A DNA stretch of 64,000 nt from Rhizobium sp. FY34. Its GTDB lineage: Bacteria > Pseudomonadota > Alphaproteobacteria > Rhizobiales > Rhizobiaceae. The translations under genes and the position numbers were made by a program. Of the stretch, positions 9,559 to 19,167 are shown in pieces. The DNA lies in NCBI RefSeq assembly GCF_005222845.1, contig NZ_STFZ01000021.1:62001-126000 (forward strand), given 5' to 3'. The first letter of the stretch is position 1. The number at the start of each line of letters is the position of its first letter. The notes under the pieces were generated by a model that worked only from the letters and a program-made list of their open reading frames with translations, had not been told where the DNA came from and made no database searches.

Positions 9559-11085
9559 CTACTCCGCCGCGAACCGGTCCAACCTCGCCGGCGCGTCATC
9601 GGTCGCATCGGCCATGCCCGGCGCCGTCTGCACATCGAGATCCGGGAAGGCAACAATGCGTTTTCCTGAAAAGTCCGAATGCACGACGACGAGGTTCTGC
9701 TCCTCGAAATAGCCGAGCAGACGGCGCGCACGCCGGGCAGAATGCGTGCCATAGGCGCGCGCGATGCGCATATCCGACGGGCATGGCTCCCCGAGCAGGG
9801 CCGCCTTTGCCATGAGCAGAAACACGCCCTGAAGATCATCGGAGACGCGCGCGGACAATTCCAGCGCCGTCTGCCAGCCGGGCGTGGCGGCGGTTTCCTC
9901 ATCCACCCCTGCCCGTGACACCGCAAGACGCCGGCGAAACTCGGCCATCGGCATCGGCGGGCCGGGCAGCCTGCGCATGCGGGCGCGCACCAGAAAATCC
10001 TGGTAGAGAACCGAATCGGTGCGATAGGCGGCCTGAGGATCGTCGATGATTTCCGTCAGCACCGCCAAGAGCCGCTCCTCGCGCTCTTCGGGCGACAGTT
10101 CCGGCTGAGACGGACGGTTGGGCTCCGGCGCTATCGGGGCAGCGGCCGGTGTCGCGCGCGACAATTCGGCCAGGATATCCGTCGTCGGGCGGGGTGCCGG
10201 CGGTGTGCGGCGGGTCAGCGGCCTTGTGAATTCTTCCGGATCGGGCGTGAAGATCAAGTCTTCCACATCCTGCACCGCATCCGGCAGCGGCATCAGCTTG
10301 GGCGAGGAGGAGCGCGCCGAGGTTTCCACATCGCCGATGATGATGGGCAGCGGGCGGCGCGACAAAGCCGGCCCGAGTGCAACGAAATTACCGCGCTTCA
10401 AGTCGCGGAACATTTCCGCCTGGCGGCGATCCATGCCCAAGAGATCGGCCGCGCGCGCCATGTCGATATCGAGAAAGGTGCGGCCCATCAGGAAGTTGGA
10501 GGCTTCGGCGGCAACATTCTTGGCAAGTTTGGCCAGACGCTGGGTGGCAATGACGCCAGCAAGACCACGTTTACGACCACGGCACATCAGGTTTGTCATG
10601 GCGCCCAGCGACATCTTGCGGGCATCTTCGGACACATCGCCGCCGACAGAGGGCGCAAACATCTGCGCTTCATCGACCACCACCAGCACCGGATACCAAT
10701 ATTCGCGATCCGCATCGAACATGCCGTTCAGGAAGGCGGCGGCGGCGCGCATCTGGTCCTCGATGTCGAGACCTTCCAGCGTCAGCACGCAGGAAACGCG
10801 GTGCTGGCGAATACGCGTCGCGATGCCGATCAACTCTGCTTCGGTACGCTCGCCATCCACGACGATATGGCCATATTTGTCGGCCAGCGTGACGAAATCA
10901 CCTTCTGGATCGATGATAACCTGCTGCACCCAGGGCGCCGACTGTTCCAGCAACCGGCGCAGAAGATGCGACTTGCCGGAGCCGGAATTGCCCTGCACCA
11001 GAAGACGCGTGGCCAGAAGCTCCTCGATATCGAGCTTGGCCGGCTGCCCGCCGGACAGAGTTCCCATATCGATGCCTACCTGCAC
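9559..11085 (-). CDS. HerA-like (DUF87) P-loop ATPase
   Basis: Soluble protein of 508 residues in the HerA/FtsK family of motor ATPases. Walker A is GNSGSGKSH at residues 32-40; Walker B is VLVVVDEAQMF near 133-143; GRKRGLAGVIATQR follows near residue 168 and FLMGRTFLDID further on. The N-terminal 280 residues form the ATPase core. The C-terminal part begins with a proline-rich linker (about 285-335) and ends in a segment with no recognised domain. Archaeal HerA partners with the NurA nuclease in DNA end resection, but no nuclease gene is adjacent here. The gene stands alone; its substrate is unknown. Confidence 0.8.
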   Translation of the reverse strand: MQVGIDMGTLSGGQPAKLDIEELLATRLLVQGNSGSGKSHLLRRLLEQSAPWVQQVIIDPEGDFVTLADKYGHIVVDGERTEAELIGIATRIRQHRVSCVLTLEGLDIEDQMRAAAAFLNGMFDADREYWYPVLVVVDEAQMFAPSVGGDVSEDARKMSLGAMTNLMCRGRKRGLAGVIATQRLAKLAKNVAAEASNFLMGRTFLDIDMARAADLLGMDRRQAEMFRDLKRGNFVALGPALSRRPLPIIIGDVETSARSSSPKLMPLPDAVQDVEDLIFTPDPEEFTRPLTRRTPPAPRPTTDILAELSRATPAAAPIAPEPNRPSQPELSPEEREERLLAVLTEIIDDPQAAYRTDSVLYQDFLVRARMRRLPGPPMPMAEFRRRLAVSRAGVDEETAATPGWQTALELSARVSDDLQGVFLLMAKAALLGEPCPSDMRIARAYGTHSARRARRLLGYFEEQNLVVVHSDFSGKRIVAFPDLDVQTAPGMADATDDAPARLDRFAAE

Positions 11086-11201
11086 TGCACTACCTCATTT
11101 GCCCATGATGAAAGCCTGGACGGCACTGCCGTTCATCCGGCAGTGCCTTAGCAGGTTTATCGCGAGTCGGCGCGGTGAAAAGGCTGGCGATCAACAGGCA
11201 A

Positions 11202-11834
11202 TCAACTGGCCGCCCTGCGGTAACCCGCCGCAAACAGGCCGGCACCGACCATCAGGGAACCACCGGTGCGGTTGACGATCCGCCGGATCCTTGGCTGGCG
11301 CACGCTGTCGCGGGCCTTTGATGCCAGCAAGCCATACAGCGCTGCATTCAGCGTTGCCAGAACCAGGAACGTCACCTCAAGGATCACCATCTGCATGGCA
11401 AAGGGCTTCGAGAGATCCAGATACTGCGGCAGGAAGGCCACGAAAAACACGATGCTTTTGGGGTTGAGGGCCGTCACAACATAGGTGTGCAGAAATATGC
11501 GCAAGGGGCGTTCCGGCGGGCTTTCGAGATCATCTCCCGTCGCATTGGGCACCGGCGCACGCCACAGCTTGATGCCAAGATAGATCAGATAGGCTGCACC
11601 GATCCACTTCAGCACGGTAAACGCGCTGGCAGAGGTCGCCAGCAGCGCCCCGAGCCCCAGCATGGAAGCGGTCATGGCGGTGAAATCCCCCAGTGCAACG
11701 CCGGCAACCGTGGCGGCGGCCACTCTTCGTCCGTGCGACAGCGCATAGGAGATGACGAGCAGATTGGTCGGGCCGGGAATGGCGAGCATGATTGCAGACG
11801 CCGCCACGAAGGCGAGCCAGTGCTCGAAGGGCAT
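11202..11834 (-). CDS. LysE/RhtB family amino-acid exporter
   Basis: Inner-membrane protein of 210 residues with about six helices. The N-terminal signature IPGPTNLLVISYALSHGRR and the internal LNPKSIVFFVAFLPQYLD are typical of the LysE/RhtB superfamily, which exports lysine, threonine, homoserine lactone and similar compounds. The start at 11834 (MPFEHW) is preferred over an upstream in-frame codon at 11894 because it places the first helix at the usual position. No regulator gene is adjacent. The exported substrate cannot be inferred. Confidence 0.9.
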   Translation of the reverse strand: MPFEHWLAFVAASAIMLAIPGPTNLLVISYALSHGRRVAAATVAGVALGDFTAMTASMLGLGALLATSASAFTVLKWIGAAYLIYLGIKLWRAPVPNATGDDLESPPERPLRIFLHTYVVTALNPKSIVFFVAFLPQYLDLSKPFAMQMVILEVTFLVLATLNAALYGLLASKARDSVRQPRIRRIVNRTGGSLMVGAGLFAAGYRRAAS

Positions 11835-11922
11835 GCGTATGGTCCTTTCCTCAACGAGAGACGTAAGCAAGCCACCGCAGCCAATGCTTGGCAAGCGGGT
11901 TCACAGGCTTGAAAATCAGAAA

Positions 11923-11952
11923 TCCCTCCCGCCGCCTTTGCAGCGGGAGGGA
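11923..11952 (-). terminator. Probable terminator of the DUF1127 gene
   Basis: A perfect 10-bp stem, TCCCTCCCGC with GCGGGAGGGA, and a 10-base loop lies 58 bp beyond the DUF1127 stop. On the minus strand it is followed by the T-rich TTTCTGATTTTC. Confidence 0.55.
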
Positions 11953-12010
11953 AAGCGCTGGCGCCAATAACAGGCGTTAGCGAAAAGCCTCCCTCACGGA
12001 GGCGCGCGGC

Positions 12011-12250
12011 TCATGGGCGGAACCCCAGCCAATACACCATCGGCGCTCTCACCGGTCCTTCCCGCACTTGCCGATCACTGTCGGAAACGCCGATGTCGCG
12101 CAGCATGCGATCGGAAAAGTGCCTGAGATCATTGACTTTGCGGCGCTCCCGGAAAGCCGAGACGAACAAAGCCCGCGCGACATTCCAGAAGCCGTATTCT
12201 CGATGCAGATCGCCGACAGCGTCGGCAACCATGGATTGGTCTTTGAACAT
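12011..12250 (-). CDS. DUF1127 domain-containing small protein
   Basis: Protein of 79 residues with the arginine-rich DUF1127 core FSDRMLRDIGVSDSD in its C-terminal half. DUF1127 proteins are abundant in rhizobia; some are stress-induced and bind RNA or affect small RNA turnover and phosphate responses, but the role of this copy is unknown. The N-terminal region resembles the longer DUF1127 subtype rather than the minimal 45-50 residue form. An inverted repeat (GCAAATC/GATTTGC, 12322-12340) lies 72 bp upstream and could be a regulatory site. Confidence 0.85.
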   Translation of the reverse strand: MFKDQSMVADAVGDLHREYGFWNVARALFVSAFRERRKVNDLRHFSDRMLRDIGVSDSDRQVREGPVRAPMVYWLGFRP

Positions 12251-12321
12251 GGATTTTCATTCCCGGCGCATCGCAGCGGCGGGTCCTTTTCGGGTTGAAA
12301 ATGACGGATAGGCGAAAGACA

Positions 12322-12340
12322 GCAAATCGCGCGGATTTGC
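12322..12340. promoter_or_regulatory. Inverted repeat upstream of the DUF1127 gene
   Basis: Perfect 7-bp arms GCAAATC and GATTTGC with 5 bases between them. It could be an operator or an RNA hairpin in the 5' leader of the DUF1127 transcript; no factor can be named. Confidence 0.3.
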
Positions 12341-12395
12341 AGCGTCAGGCCAGGACGTCAGACAGGGTTGGGTTGGAGCGCCAAAAGGCTGGAGT

Positions 12396-12506
12396 TCAGG
12401 CGTTTATGGCCTGATTATCGCACGGCTGAATGAACCCCATAGCGGGATTATTCATCGGTGCCATATGTCCGCCAGCGAGGCGCAGATACGTGAAGATACG
12501 GGTCAT
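12396..12506 (-). CDS. Possible 36-residue small protein
   Basis: Short frame MTRIFTYLRLAGGHMAPMNN and onward, 36 residues. I do not recognise it. Support comes from an excellent ribosome site: AAAGGAGG lies 6 bp before the ATG. It sits between murI and the DUF1127 gene on the same strand and could be a leader peptide or a free small protein. An imperfect dyad (TCTGCAA/TTGCAGA, 12575-12595) lies just upstream. The codon content is too small to judge coding potential. Confidence 0.5.
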   Translation of the reverse strand: MTRIFTYLRLAGGHMAPMNNPAMGFIQPCDNQAINA

Positions 12507-12574
12507 GATGCGCCTCCTTTCGTGAAACAGTTGCGGACTGGGACAAGTTGACACAGGCTTATTTCGCCGGCAAG

Positions 12575-12595
12575 TCTGCAATCTGAATTTGCAGA
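12575..12595. promoter_or_regulatory. Inverted repeat upstream of the 36-residue ORF
   Basis: Perfect 7-bp arms TCTGCAA and TTGCAGA separated by 7 bases, 69 bp before the small ORF. It has the form of a dimeric regulator site, but could equally be a chance dyad. Confidence 0.3.
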
Positions 12596-12641
12596 ACAAC
12601 ACCAGTCTCTGTTGCCATACCGCAACAAACAGATTTTGCGA

Positions 12642-13448
12642 TCAGAGAATGCGCAGTCCAAAACCCTGCATCAGCCGGCGTGTCGCAAAATCCGGATTGC
12701 CGGAGGTAAAAACGGCAAAGTCGTAGTCCTGACCATGCTCGGTGTGATCGGCGGCCGGCACCATCCGGCGCGCCTGACGGGCAATCGCTTCGGCCGGATC
12801 AAGCCAGTCGACAGGCCAGGGGGCGAGCCGACGAAACACATTGGCCATGAAGGGATAATGGGTGCAGGCCAGCACGACAATGTCGGTGCGGGCGCCATCC
12901 TTTTCGACGAAGCAGGGCGCGATTTCGGCGGTGACTGCCTCATCATTCACGCCCTCTCCGCGGATATAGGCCTCTGCCAGGCGCGCCAGATTTTCAGAGC
13001 CGACGAGGCGCACATGGCATTGCGAGGCAAAGGACTGGATGAGATCGCGCGTATAGGCGCGTTTGACGGTGCCGGGCGTGGCGAGCACCGAAACGAGGCC
13101 GGAGCGCGTGCGTTCCGCCGCCGGCTTGATGGCGGGCACCGTGCCGACAAAGGTCATCATCGGAAAGGCCTGCCGAAGGGCGGCGCCCGCAAGCGTGAAG
13201 GCCGTGTTGCAGGCAATCACGCAGATTTCCGGCTGGTAGGTACCAAGGAGATCGGTAAACAGGGAAAGAATACGCTTCGTCAGCGCCTCTTCCTCCCAGC
13301 CACCATAGGGAAAGCCGGCATCATCGGCGACATAGATGAAACCGCGCTCCGGCATCAGCACGCGTGCCTCGCGCAGGACCGTCAGCCCGCCAATGCCCGA
13401 ATCGAATACCAGAATCGGCTTCAGATCATGCCTCGTCACCTGCTCCAT
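12642..13448 (-). CDS. murI: Glutamate racemase
   Basis: Cytoplasmic cofactor-independent enzyme that makes D-glutamate for peptidoglycan. The two catalytic cysteines are in ACNTAFT and [16 protein letters not shown] near the N-terminus carries the conserved aspartate. Length is about 268 residues, normal for the family. The start is uncertain: ATG 13448 is listed, while ATG 13457 and GTG 13466 are in frame, and each overlaps the 3' end of trmJ (13426), which suggests translational coupling. No terminator lies between the genes. Confidence 0.94.
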   Translation of the reverse strand: MEQVTRHDLKPILVFDSGIGGLTVLREARVLMPERGFIYVADDAGFPYGGWEEEALTKRILSLFTDLLGTYQPEICVIACNTAFTLAGAALRQAFPMMTFVGTVPAIKPAAERTRSGLVSVLATPGTVKRAYTRDLIQSFASQCHVRLVGSENLARLAEAYIRGEGVNDEAVTAEIAPCFVEKDGARTDIVVLACTHYPFMANVFRRLAPWPVDWLDPAEAIARQARRMVPAADHTEHGQDYDFAVFTSGNPDFATRRLMQGFGLRIL

Positions 13449-14259
13449 TCCCCTCATCTTCGCCACCGGTTGTCGCCGGCCCCTTGCCTTTTGGCCAGCG
13501 CCGCTGAAACCGGTCCAGCGATGTCAGCACGCCGCGCAAGACGCTGATTTCCGGCTCGGTAAAATTCGGCCGCGACAGCACCGCACGCAGGTTGTCGATC
13601 ATTCGCGGCTTTTTCGTGAGCGGATGGAAGTAGTTGCGGGCGTCCAGCGCCTCTTCGATCTGGTCGAACAGACCAATCAACTGCGATTTGGTTGCCGGCC
13701 TCTGCTCAACCCTCTGGAACGGGGTTGCCGCGTCATCCTGCATGCCGCTCTTCATCCATTCATAGGACATCAGAAGCACGGCTTGAGCGATATTCAACGA
13801 GGCAAAGGCGGGATTGACCGGGAAGGTAACGATCTCGTCGGCCAGCGCCACTTCTTCATTGCTCAGGCCCCAGCGCTCGCGGCCAAAGAGAATGCCTGTC
13901 TTTTCACCAAGTGAGAAACGCTCACGCAACATGCTGGCCGCCGTCACCGGAGAGCGTATTTCTTTGAAACCATCGCGCTGTCGCGCCGTGGTCGCGAAAA
14001 CGAAATTGAGATCGGCCACCGCTTCTTCCAGCGTTGCGAAGACCTGCGTGGCATCGATCACGTGATCGGCCTTGGCAGCGGCGGCCTGCGCCTTTTCGCT
14101 CGGCCAGCCGTCGCGCGGATTGACAAGGCGCAGTTCGGCAATGCCGAAATTCGCCATGGCGCGCGCCACCATGCCGATATTTTCACCGAGCTGCGGCTCG
14201 ACAAGAATGATCGCCGGCCCTTCCGCTAAAAGTTCGCGCTCGCTATTGGTGCCTGCCAT
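13426..14259 (-). CDS. trmJ: TrmJ-like tRNA 2'-O-methyltransferase
   Basis: SPOUT-class RNA methyltransferase of 277 residues. The TrmH/TrmJ motifs are visible: [20 protein letters not shown] (motif 1), [15 protein letters not shown] (motif 2) and [16 protein letters not shown] (motif 3, part of the AdoMet-binding knot). TrmJ methylates position 32 of several tRNAs. A 50-residue upstream extension of the frame reads as low-complexity arginine-rich sequence; the ATG at 14259 (MAGTNSER) gives the usual start. The 3' end overlaps murI by 23 bp or more. Confidence 0.92.
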   Translation of the reverse strand: MAGTNSERELLAEGPAIILVEPQLGENIGMVARAMANFGIAELRLVNPRDGWPSEKAQAAAAKADHVIDATQVFATLEEAVADLNFVFATTARQRDGFKEIRSPVTAASMLRERFSLGEKTGILFGRERWGLSNEEVALADEIVTFPVNPAFASLNIAQAVLLMSYEWMKSGMQDDAATPFQRVEQRPATKSQLIGLFDQIEEALDARNYFHPLTKKPRMIDNLRAVLSRPNFTEPEISVLRGVLTSLDRFQRRWPKGKGPATTGGEDEGNGAGDEA

Positions 14260-14341
14260 GTTGTTCCCAGCCTTCCCGAAGTCGGGCTTCCACTGGCACA
14301 CTCCGCGGCAAAAATCAAAATCTTCGCCTTCACTGCCGGCG

Positions 14342-14857
14342 TCAGTCCGTGGACAGCGCCTTGAAGGCTTCGCGCAGCGAGTCCACCGTCTTGCCCGCCT
14401 TGTCCACATGGCGGATGTCGTCGATCGTGTAGGAAAGGTCTGGCGCCGTGCCCTCCCGCACCATGTCGAACAGAACCGTGACCTTGATCGGCTGCGTGCC
14501 GCTGCCGAAACAATACATTTCCGTAAACTGCACCGTCACTGTCGTCTTGGCACCTTTCGGCCCGGACTTGTAGCTGATGTCCTTCGGGCCGCAGCCATCC
14601 TGGCCGCCGGTAATCGGGTCCCAGTCGATGAAGATCTCGTCGCCCCTGGCCTTGGTCTTCACAAGTGCCGTTGTGAGGTCGCGGGTAAAGCCGAGACTGA
14701 AAAAGGTAAGAAGCGAATGCGGATCGAAATATTCCTTGCCCGCAACGGAAGCCTTAATGACCGCCTGAACGGGCTTGGCTGGCTCCTGCGCAAAGGCTGT
14801 TCCGGCATAGAACAGCAAGGCACAGGCACACACAATCTGACGCAATGGCATGTTCAT
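14342..14857 (-). CDS. Secreted protein of unknown function (paralogue A)
   Basis: Exported protein of 171 residues. The signal peptide MNMPLRQIVCACALLFYAGT ends at AFA-QEP. The ATG at 14857 has GGGGGA just before it. The mature part shares a pattern with the next gene: FS..F in the first third, then QDGC..KDI, an alternating V.V.F strand ending in a cysteine, and FD.V.E...P...DI.HV. The two mature cysteines in these positions could form a disulfide. The fold may be DUF3828-like, but this is a guess. It is probably cotranscribed with paralogue B, 64 bp upstream. Confidence 0.8.
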   Translation of the reverse strand: MNMPLRQIVCACALLFYAGTAFAQEPAKPVQAVIKASVAGKEYFDPHSLLTFFSLGFTRDLTTALVKTKARGDEIFIDWDPITGGQDGCGPKDISYKSGPKGAKTTVTVQFTEMYCFGSGTQPIKVTVLFDMVREGTAPDLSYTIDDIRHVDKAGKTVDSLREAFKALSTD

Positions 14858-14921
14858 TCCCCCTGATGGATGCGCCCAGCTGCGAGCCCCCGCCCCCGCC
14901 GGCCACGCAGACCTGACCGCT

Positions 14922-15455
14922 TTACTGCGCGTCCTTGGCCAGCGACTGCATTTCGGCATAGACCGAATCACGCTCGCCTTCAGCCACATGATGCATGTCA
15001 TCGATCACCGGCTTGCCGCTTTCGATCACCACATCGAAATGTACCTCGCTGACCGCGTCTTTGATCTGCGCGTCATCGATGCAGGTCCACATCTTGAATG
15101 ATACGACGACGTCCGTCATGCCGTCCCTTGCAGCACCAGGCTTGATAGCGATATCCTGCAGCGGGCAACCATCCTGCGAATTGGTCACGACATCATAGCC
15201 GAAGGGATCGCCCGGCTCGTTATTTTCCGTGTCATAGGCCGGATGCTTCGCAGCCTCCTTGTAGGCGGCCTGGAATCGCTTGCTGAACAACTTTGCCAGC
15301 GGCTCGGGATCGAACATGTATTTCCAGTCGGCGTCCACGCTTTCCCAGTTCGCCTTGGTCATATCCATGACCTGCCTGACCGGTTCGCTTACGTCCGCAG
15401 CGCCGGCAACTGTAGCAAAGAGTGAAAAGGAAAGCGCGATCATCATGGTGCGCAT
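14922..15455 (-). CDS. Secreted protein of unknown function (paralogue B)
   Basis: Exported protein of 177 residues with a short signal peptide (MRTMMIALSFSLFATVAGAA). It shares with paralogue A the FS..F segment, QDGC..QDI, a V.VSF.....C strand and the HFDVVIESGKPVIDDMHHV segment. It contains an extra NNEPGDPFGYDVV loop before QDGC. The pair looks like a tandem duplication followed by strong divergence. The function is unknown; such proteins are periplasmic or lipid-associated in rhizobia. Divergently transcribed from icd, with 173 bp between the genes. Confidence 0.8.
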   Translation of the reverse strand: MRTMMIALSFSLFATVAGAADVSEPVRQVMDMTKANWESVDADWKYMFDPEPLAKLFSKRFQAAYKEAAKHPAYDTENNEPGDPFGYDVVTNSQDGCPLQDIAIKPGAARDGMTDVVVSFKMWTCIDDAQIKDAVSEVHFDVVIESGKPVIDDMHHVAEGERDSVYAEMQSLAKDAQ

Positions 15456-15540
15456 TGTGGTTGAGAATCCCTGATTGATGTGAGGTCGGAGATTATCCCC
15501 GCACCGGGGTTTGGCAATGGCAAATATGGTTGCACGCGCT

Positions 15541-15568
15541 TTGCGTTCTGCTGCGGCAATGCTATAGC
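15541..15568 (+). promoter_or_regulatory. Candidate promoter of icd
   Basis: TTGCGT and TATAGC are separated by 16 bp, giving a start near 15575 and a leader of about 54 nt. The boxes fit the looser alphaproteobacterial sigma-70 consensus. Confidence 0.4.
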
Positions 15569-15628
15569 GCTCGAGATTTTCGTCCACGCGTCGGATCATT
15601 CGATCCCGCACAGTCAAGAGGCACATAC

Positions 15629-16843
15629 ATGAACAAGATCAAGGTAGCCAACCCGGTCGTCGATCTCGACGGCGATGAAATGACCCGCATCATCTGGCAG
15701 TTCATCAAGGACAAGCTGATCCTGCCCTACCTTGACCTCAACATCGAATATTACGACCTCTCGGTCGAAAATCGCGACGCAACCGACGACCAGGTCACCG
15801 TCGATGCAGCCAACGCCATCAAGAAGCACGGCGTTGGCATCAAATGCGCCACGATCACGCCAGACGAAGCCCGCGTGAAGGAATTCGGCCTGAAGAAGAT
15901 GTGGAAGAGCCCGAACGGCACGATCCGCAACATCCTCGGCGGCGTGATTTTCCGCGAACCGATCATCATGCAGAACGTTCCGCGCCTGGTTCCGGGCTGG
16001 ACGAAGCCGATCATCGTCGGCCGTCACGCGTTCGGCGACCAGTACCGCGCCACCGATTTCAAATTCCCCGGCAAGGGCAAGCTCTCTATCAAGTTCGTCG
16101 GTGACGACGGCCAGACGATTGAGCACGACGTGTTCGACGCCCCGTCGGCTGGCGTGGCCATGGCCATGTACAATCTGGATGATTCGATCCGCGATTTCGC
16201 CCGCGCCTCGCTGAACTACGCCCTGCAGCGCGGCGTTCCCTGCTACCTCTCCACCAAGAACACCATCCTCAAGGCCTATGACGGCCGCTTCAAGGATCTG
16301 TTCGAGGAAATCTACGAGGCCGAATTCAAGGAACAGTATGAAGCTGCCAAGATCTGGTACGAGCATCGCCTGATCGACGACATGGTCGCATCCGCGCTCA
16401 AGTGGTCCGGCGGCTATGTCTGGGCCTGCAAGAACTACGACGGCGACGTGCAGTCCGACATCGTGGCGCAGGGCTTTGGCTCACTCGGCCTGATGACCTC
16501 GGTTCTGATGACGCCGGATGGGAAGACGGTCGAAGCCGAAGCCGCCCACGGTACGGTGACGCGCCACTATCGCCAGCATCAGAAGGGACAGGAAACCTCG
16601 ACGAACTCGATCGCCTCGATCTTCGCCTGGACACGTGGTCTCGCACACCGCGCCAAGCTCGACGACAATGCGGAACTCGCAACCTTCGCCGACACGCTTG
16701 AGAAGGTCTGCATCCAGACGGTCGAAGCCGGCTACATGACGAAGGATCTCGCCCTGCTGATCGGTCCCGACCAGCCCTGGCTCTCCACCACCGCCTTCCT
16801 CGACAAGATCGACGAGAACCTCAAGGCCGCCATGGCCGCCTGA
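15629..16843 (+). CDS. icd: NADP-dependent isocitrate dehydrogenase
   Basis: TCA-cycle enzyme that oxidatively decarboxylates isocitrate to 2-oxoglutarate, producing NADPH; 404 residues. It belongs to the dimeric eukaryote-like subfamily usual in rhizobia. Recognisable segments include [12 protein letters not shown] at the N-terminus, the isocitrate-binding [26 protein letters not shown], and the NADP-binding [10 protein letters not shown]. The ATG at 15629 follows AAGAGGCAC; an upstream frame to 15530 is not supported. A hairpin follows 29 bp after the stop. Confidence 0.97.
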   Translation: MNKIKVANPVVDLDGDEMTRIIWQFIKDKLILPYLDLNIEYYDLSVENRDATDDQVTVDAANAIKKHGVGIKCATITPDEARVKEFGLKKMWKSPNGTIRNILGGVIFREPIIMQNVPRLVPGWTKPIIVGRHAFGDQYRATDFKFPGKGKLSIKFVGDDGQTIEHDVFDAPSAGVAMAMYNLDDSIRDFARASLNYALQRGVPCYLSTKNTILKAYDGRFKDLFEEIYEAEFKEQYEAAKIWYEHRLIDDMVASALKWSGGYVWACKNYDGDVQSDIVAQGFGSLGLMTSVLMTPDGKTVEAEAAHGTVTRHYRQHQKGQETSTNSIASIFAWTRGLAHRAKLDDNAELATFADTLEKVCIQTVEAGYMTKDLALLIGPDQPWLSTTAFLDKIDENLKAAMAA

Positions 16844-16872
16844 TCGGCGCCAAGCGACTGACACATGACTGC

Positions 16873-16897
16873 GAAGCCCGGCCACGTGCCGGGCTTC
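16873..16897 (+). terminator. Terminator of icd
   Basis: A perfect 10-bp GAAGCCCGGC/GCCGGGCTTC stem with a 5-base loop is followed by a weak T-rich stretch. Confidence 0.65.
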
Positions 16898-16986
16898 TTG
16901 CGTTTGAAATGGCGAATCAGCGATCTTGTCATGCGGCCGACATGTGGTTATGAAATGAACATAACGTGAACAAACAGGAGGATCAA

Positions 16987-17604
16987 ATGAGCCTTGTGCT
17001 TTATACAAACCCCATGTCGCGCGGCCGCATCGTGCGCTGGATGCTGGAGGAAGTCGCTGCACCTTATGAAGTGCAGTCCCTGCCCTTTGGCGAGGCGATG
17101 AAATCTGCCAGCTATCTGGCCATCAACCCGATGGGCAAGGTCCCGGCACTGGTGCACAATGGCACTGTTATCACGGAATGCGCCGCCATCTGCGCCTATC
17201 TCGCCGAAACCTTTCCGCAGGCAGGTCTTCATCCGCAAGCAGACGCGGAGCGCGGCGCCTATTATCGCTGGATGTTCTTTGCTGCAGGTCCGTTGGAAGC
17301 AGCCGTCAGCAATCGCAGCCTTGGCTTCGATGTGACACCGGACAAGCAGCGCACGGTCGGCTATGGCTCGTATGAAGCCGTCATGGACACACTGGAAATG
17401 GCAGTCTCGACCACGCCCTTCATCGCCGGCGAGCGCTTTACGGCAGCCGATGTCTATATCGGCTCACATATCATGTGGGGCCTGCAATTCGGCACAGTTG
17501 AGAAACGCCCTGCTTTCGAGTCCTATGTGGCGCAACTCACGCAAAGACCAGCGCATCTGCGGGCAACCGAACTGGACGACGCCCTGCTGGCAACACGGGG
17601 CTGA
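16987..17604 (+). CDS. Glutathione S-transferase family protein
   Basis: Cytosolic protein of 205 residues. The N-terminal thioredoxin-like domain starts MSLVLYTNPMSRGRIVRWML; NPMGKVPALVH carries the cis-proline and TECAAICAYLAE the glutathione gamma-glutamyl contact. The C-terminal all-helical domain contains FIAGERFTAADVYIG, the usual GST hydrophobic-staple region. A perfect AGGAGG site precedes the ATG at 16987. Substrate and physiological role cannot be assigned. Confidence 0.92.
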   Translation: MSLVLYTNPMSRGRIVRWMLEEVAAPYEVQSLPFGEAMKSASYLAINPMGKVPALVHNGTVITECAAICAYLAETFPQAGLHPQADAERGAYYRWMFFAAGPLEAAVSNRSLGFDVTPDKQRTVGYGSYEAVMDTLEMAVSTTPFIAGERFTAADVYIGSHIMWGLQFGTVEKRPAFESYVAQLTQRPAHLRATELDDALLATRG

Positions 17605-17688
17605 GGCCCAGGGTCTTCGCGCCAAACGACACACGTTCACCATGCTTTGATATTGGACCTTGGCCCGGCTCATGATAATGAGCCGGCC

Positions 17689-19167
17689 ATGAAAAATAGC
17701 CCTTCCCACTCTCCCATCCATGTCGTTGGCGGCGGTCTTGCCGGCTCGGAAGCCGCATGGCAGATCGCTCAATCCGGCGTGCCCGTCATCCTGCATGAAA
17801 TGCGCGGCGTGCGCGGCACGGACGCCCACAAGACCGATAGCCTGGCCGAACTGGTCTGCTCCAACTCATTCCGCTCCGATGATGCGACGGCCAATGCCGT
17901 TGGTGTCATTCACGCGGAAATGCGGCTTGCCGGTTCGCTGATCATGGCCTGTGCCGACCGTCATCAGGTACCGGCCGGCGGCGCACTGGCCGTTGACCGT
18001 GACGGCTTTGCCGAGGCGGTGACGCAGGCGATCGACGAACATCCGTTGATCACCGTCGTGCGCGAGGAAGTGCAGGGCCTGCCGCCGGCAGACTGGGGCC
18101 TCACCATCGTCGCAACCGGCCCACTCACCTCCGAGGCGCTTGCGGCGGGCATTCAGGCGGAAACCGGCAAGGATGCGCTTGCCTTCTTCGATGCGATAGC
18201 ACCCATCGTCCACAGGGACAGTATCGACATGGATATCTGCTGGTACCAGTCGCGCTATGACAAGGTCGGCCCCGGCGGCAATGGCAAGGACTATATCAAC
18301 TGCCCGCTCGACAAGGTGCAATACGACGCCTTTGTCGATGCGCTGATTGCCGGCGATGCCGTCGGCTTCAAGGAATGGGAAGGCACGCCCTATTTTGACG
18401 GCTGCCTGCCGATCGAAGTCATGGCCGAGCGCGGCCGCGAGACCCTGCGCCACGGCCCGATGAAGCCGATGGGGCTGACCAATGCGCACAACCCGACGGT
18501 CAAGGCCTATGCGGTCGTACAGTTGCGCCAGGACAATGCGCTTGGCACGCTCTACAATATGGTGGGTTTCCAGACGAAGCTGAAATATGGCGCCCAGGCG
18601 GAAATCTTCCGGAGGATTCCCGGCCTGCAGAATGCCGAATTTGCCCGCCTCGGCGGGCTGCACCGCAACACCTATATCCACTCGCCGACGCTGCTCGACC
18701 AGAGCCTGACCTTGAAGAGCCGTCCAGGCCTGCGCTTTGCCGGCCAGATCACCGGCTGCGAGGGCTATGTAGAAAGTGCAGCGATCGGCCTTCTGGCGGG
18801 CCGGTTTTCCGCAAGCGAGGCCAAAGGCGAGAGGATTTCACCGCCGCCGGCAACCACGGCACTCGGCGCTCTGTTGAACCATATTACCGGCGGGCATCTC
18901 GTCTCCGAGGATGAGCCGGGCAAGCGCTCGTTTCAGCCGATGAATATCAATTTCGGCCTGTTTCCCGACCTCGAGCCCGGCTCGATTGTGCGGCCCGAGG
19001 GCATCAAGCGCTTTCGCGGCAAAGACAAGACAATCATGAAGCGGCAATTGATGGCGCGTCGGGCACTCTCCGATTGCGCTGGCTGGCTGGGGGTTCCCCC
19101 GCCGATTTCATACCAAGCGTCGATGATAGAAACCGATTGCGCCGGAGCGATTTTGGTTTCCGGCTAG
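17689..19167 (+). CDS. trmFO: FAD/folate-dependent tRNA uracil-54 C5-methyltransferase
   Basis: Makes ribothymidine at tRNA position 54 using methylenetetrahydrofolate and FADH2. The FAD-binding N-terminus reads [20 protein letters not shown]; downstream are [20 protein letters not shown] with the conserved CSNSF cysteine, NFGLFPDLE and the C-terminal [19 protein letters not shown]. Length is 492 residues, slightly above the usual 470-480. The last 18 residues or so, beginning YQASMIETD, are encoded inside the inverted-repeat element at 19110-19380, so the native C-terminus has probably been replaced. The ATG at 17689 is chosen because it directly precedes the conserved FAD motif. Confidence 0.94.
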   Translation: MKNSPSHSPIHVVGGGLAGSEAAWQIAQSGVPVILHEMRGVRGTDAHKTDSLAELVCSNSFRSDDATANAVGVIHAEMRLAGSLIMACADRHQVPAGGALAVDRDGFAEAVTQAIDEHPLITVVREEVQGLPPADWGLTIVATGPLTSEALAAGIQAETGKDALAFFDAIAPIVHRDSIDMDICWYQSRYDKVGPGGNGKDYINCPLDKVQYDAFVDALIAGDAVGFKEWEGTPYFDGCLPIEVMAERGRETLRHGPMKPMGLTNAHNPTVKAYAVVQLRQDNALGTLYNMVGFQTKLKYGAQAEIFRRIPGLQNAEFARLGGLHRNTYIHSPTLLDQSLTLKSRPGLRFAGQITGCEGYVESAAIGLLAGRFSASEAKGERISPPPATTALGALLNHITGGHLVSEDEPGKRSFQPMNINFGLFPDLEPGSIVRPEGIKRFRGKDKTIMKRQLMARRALSDCAGWLGVPPPISYQASMIETDCAGAILVSG

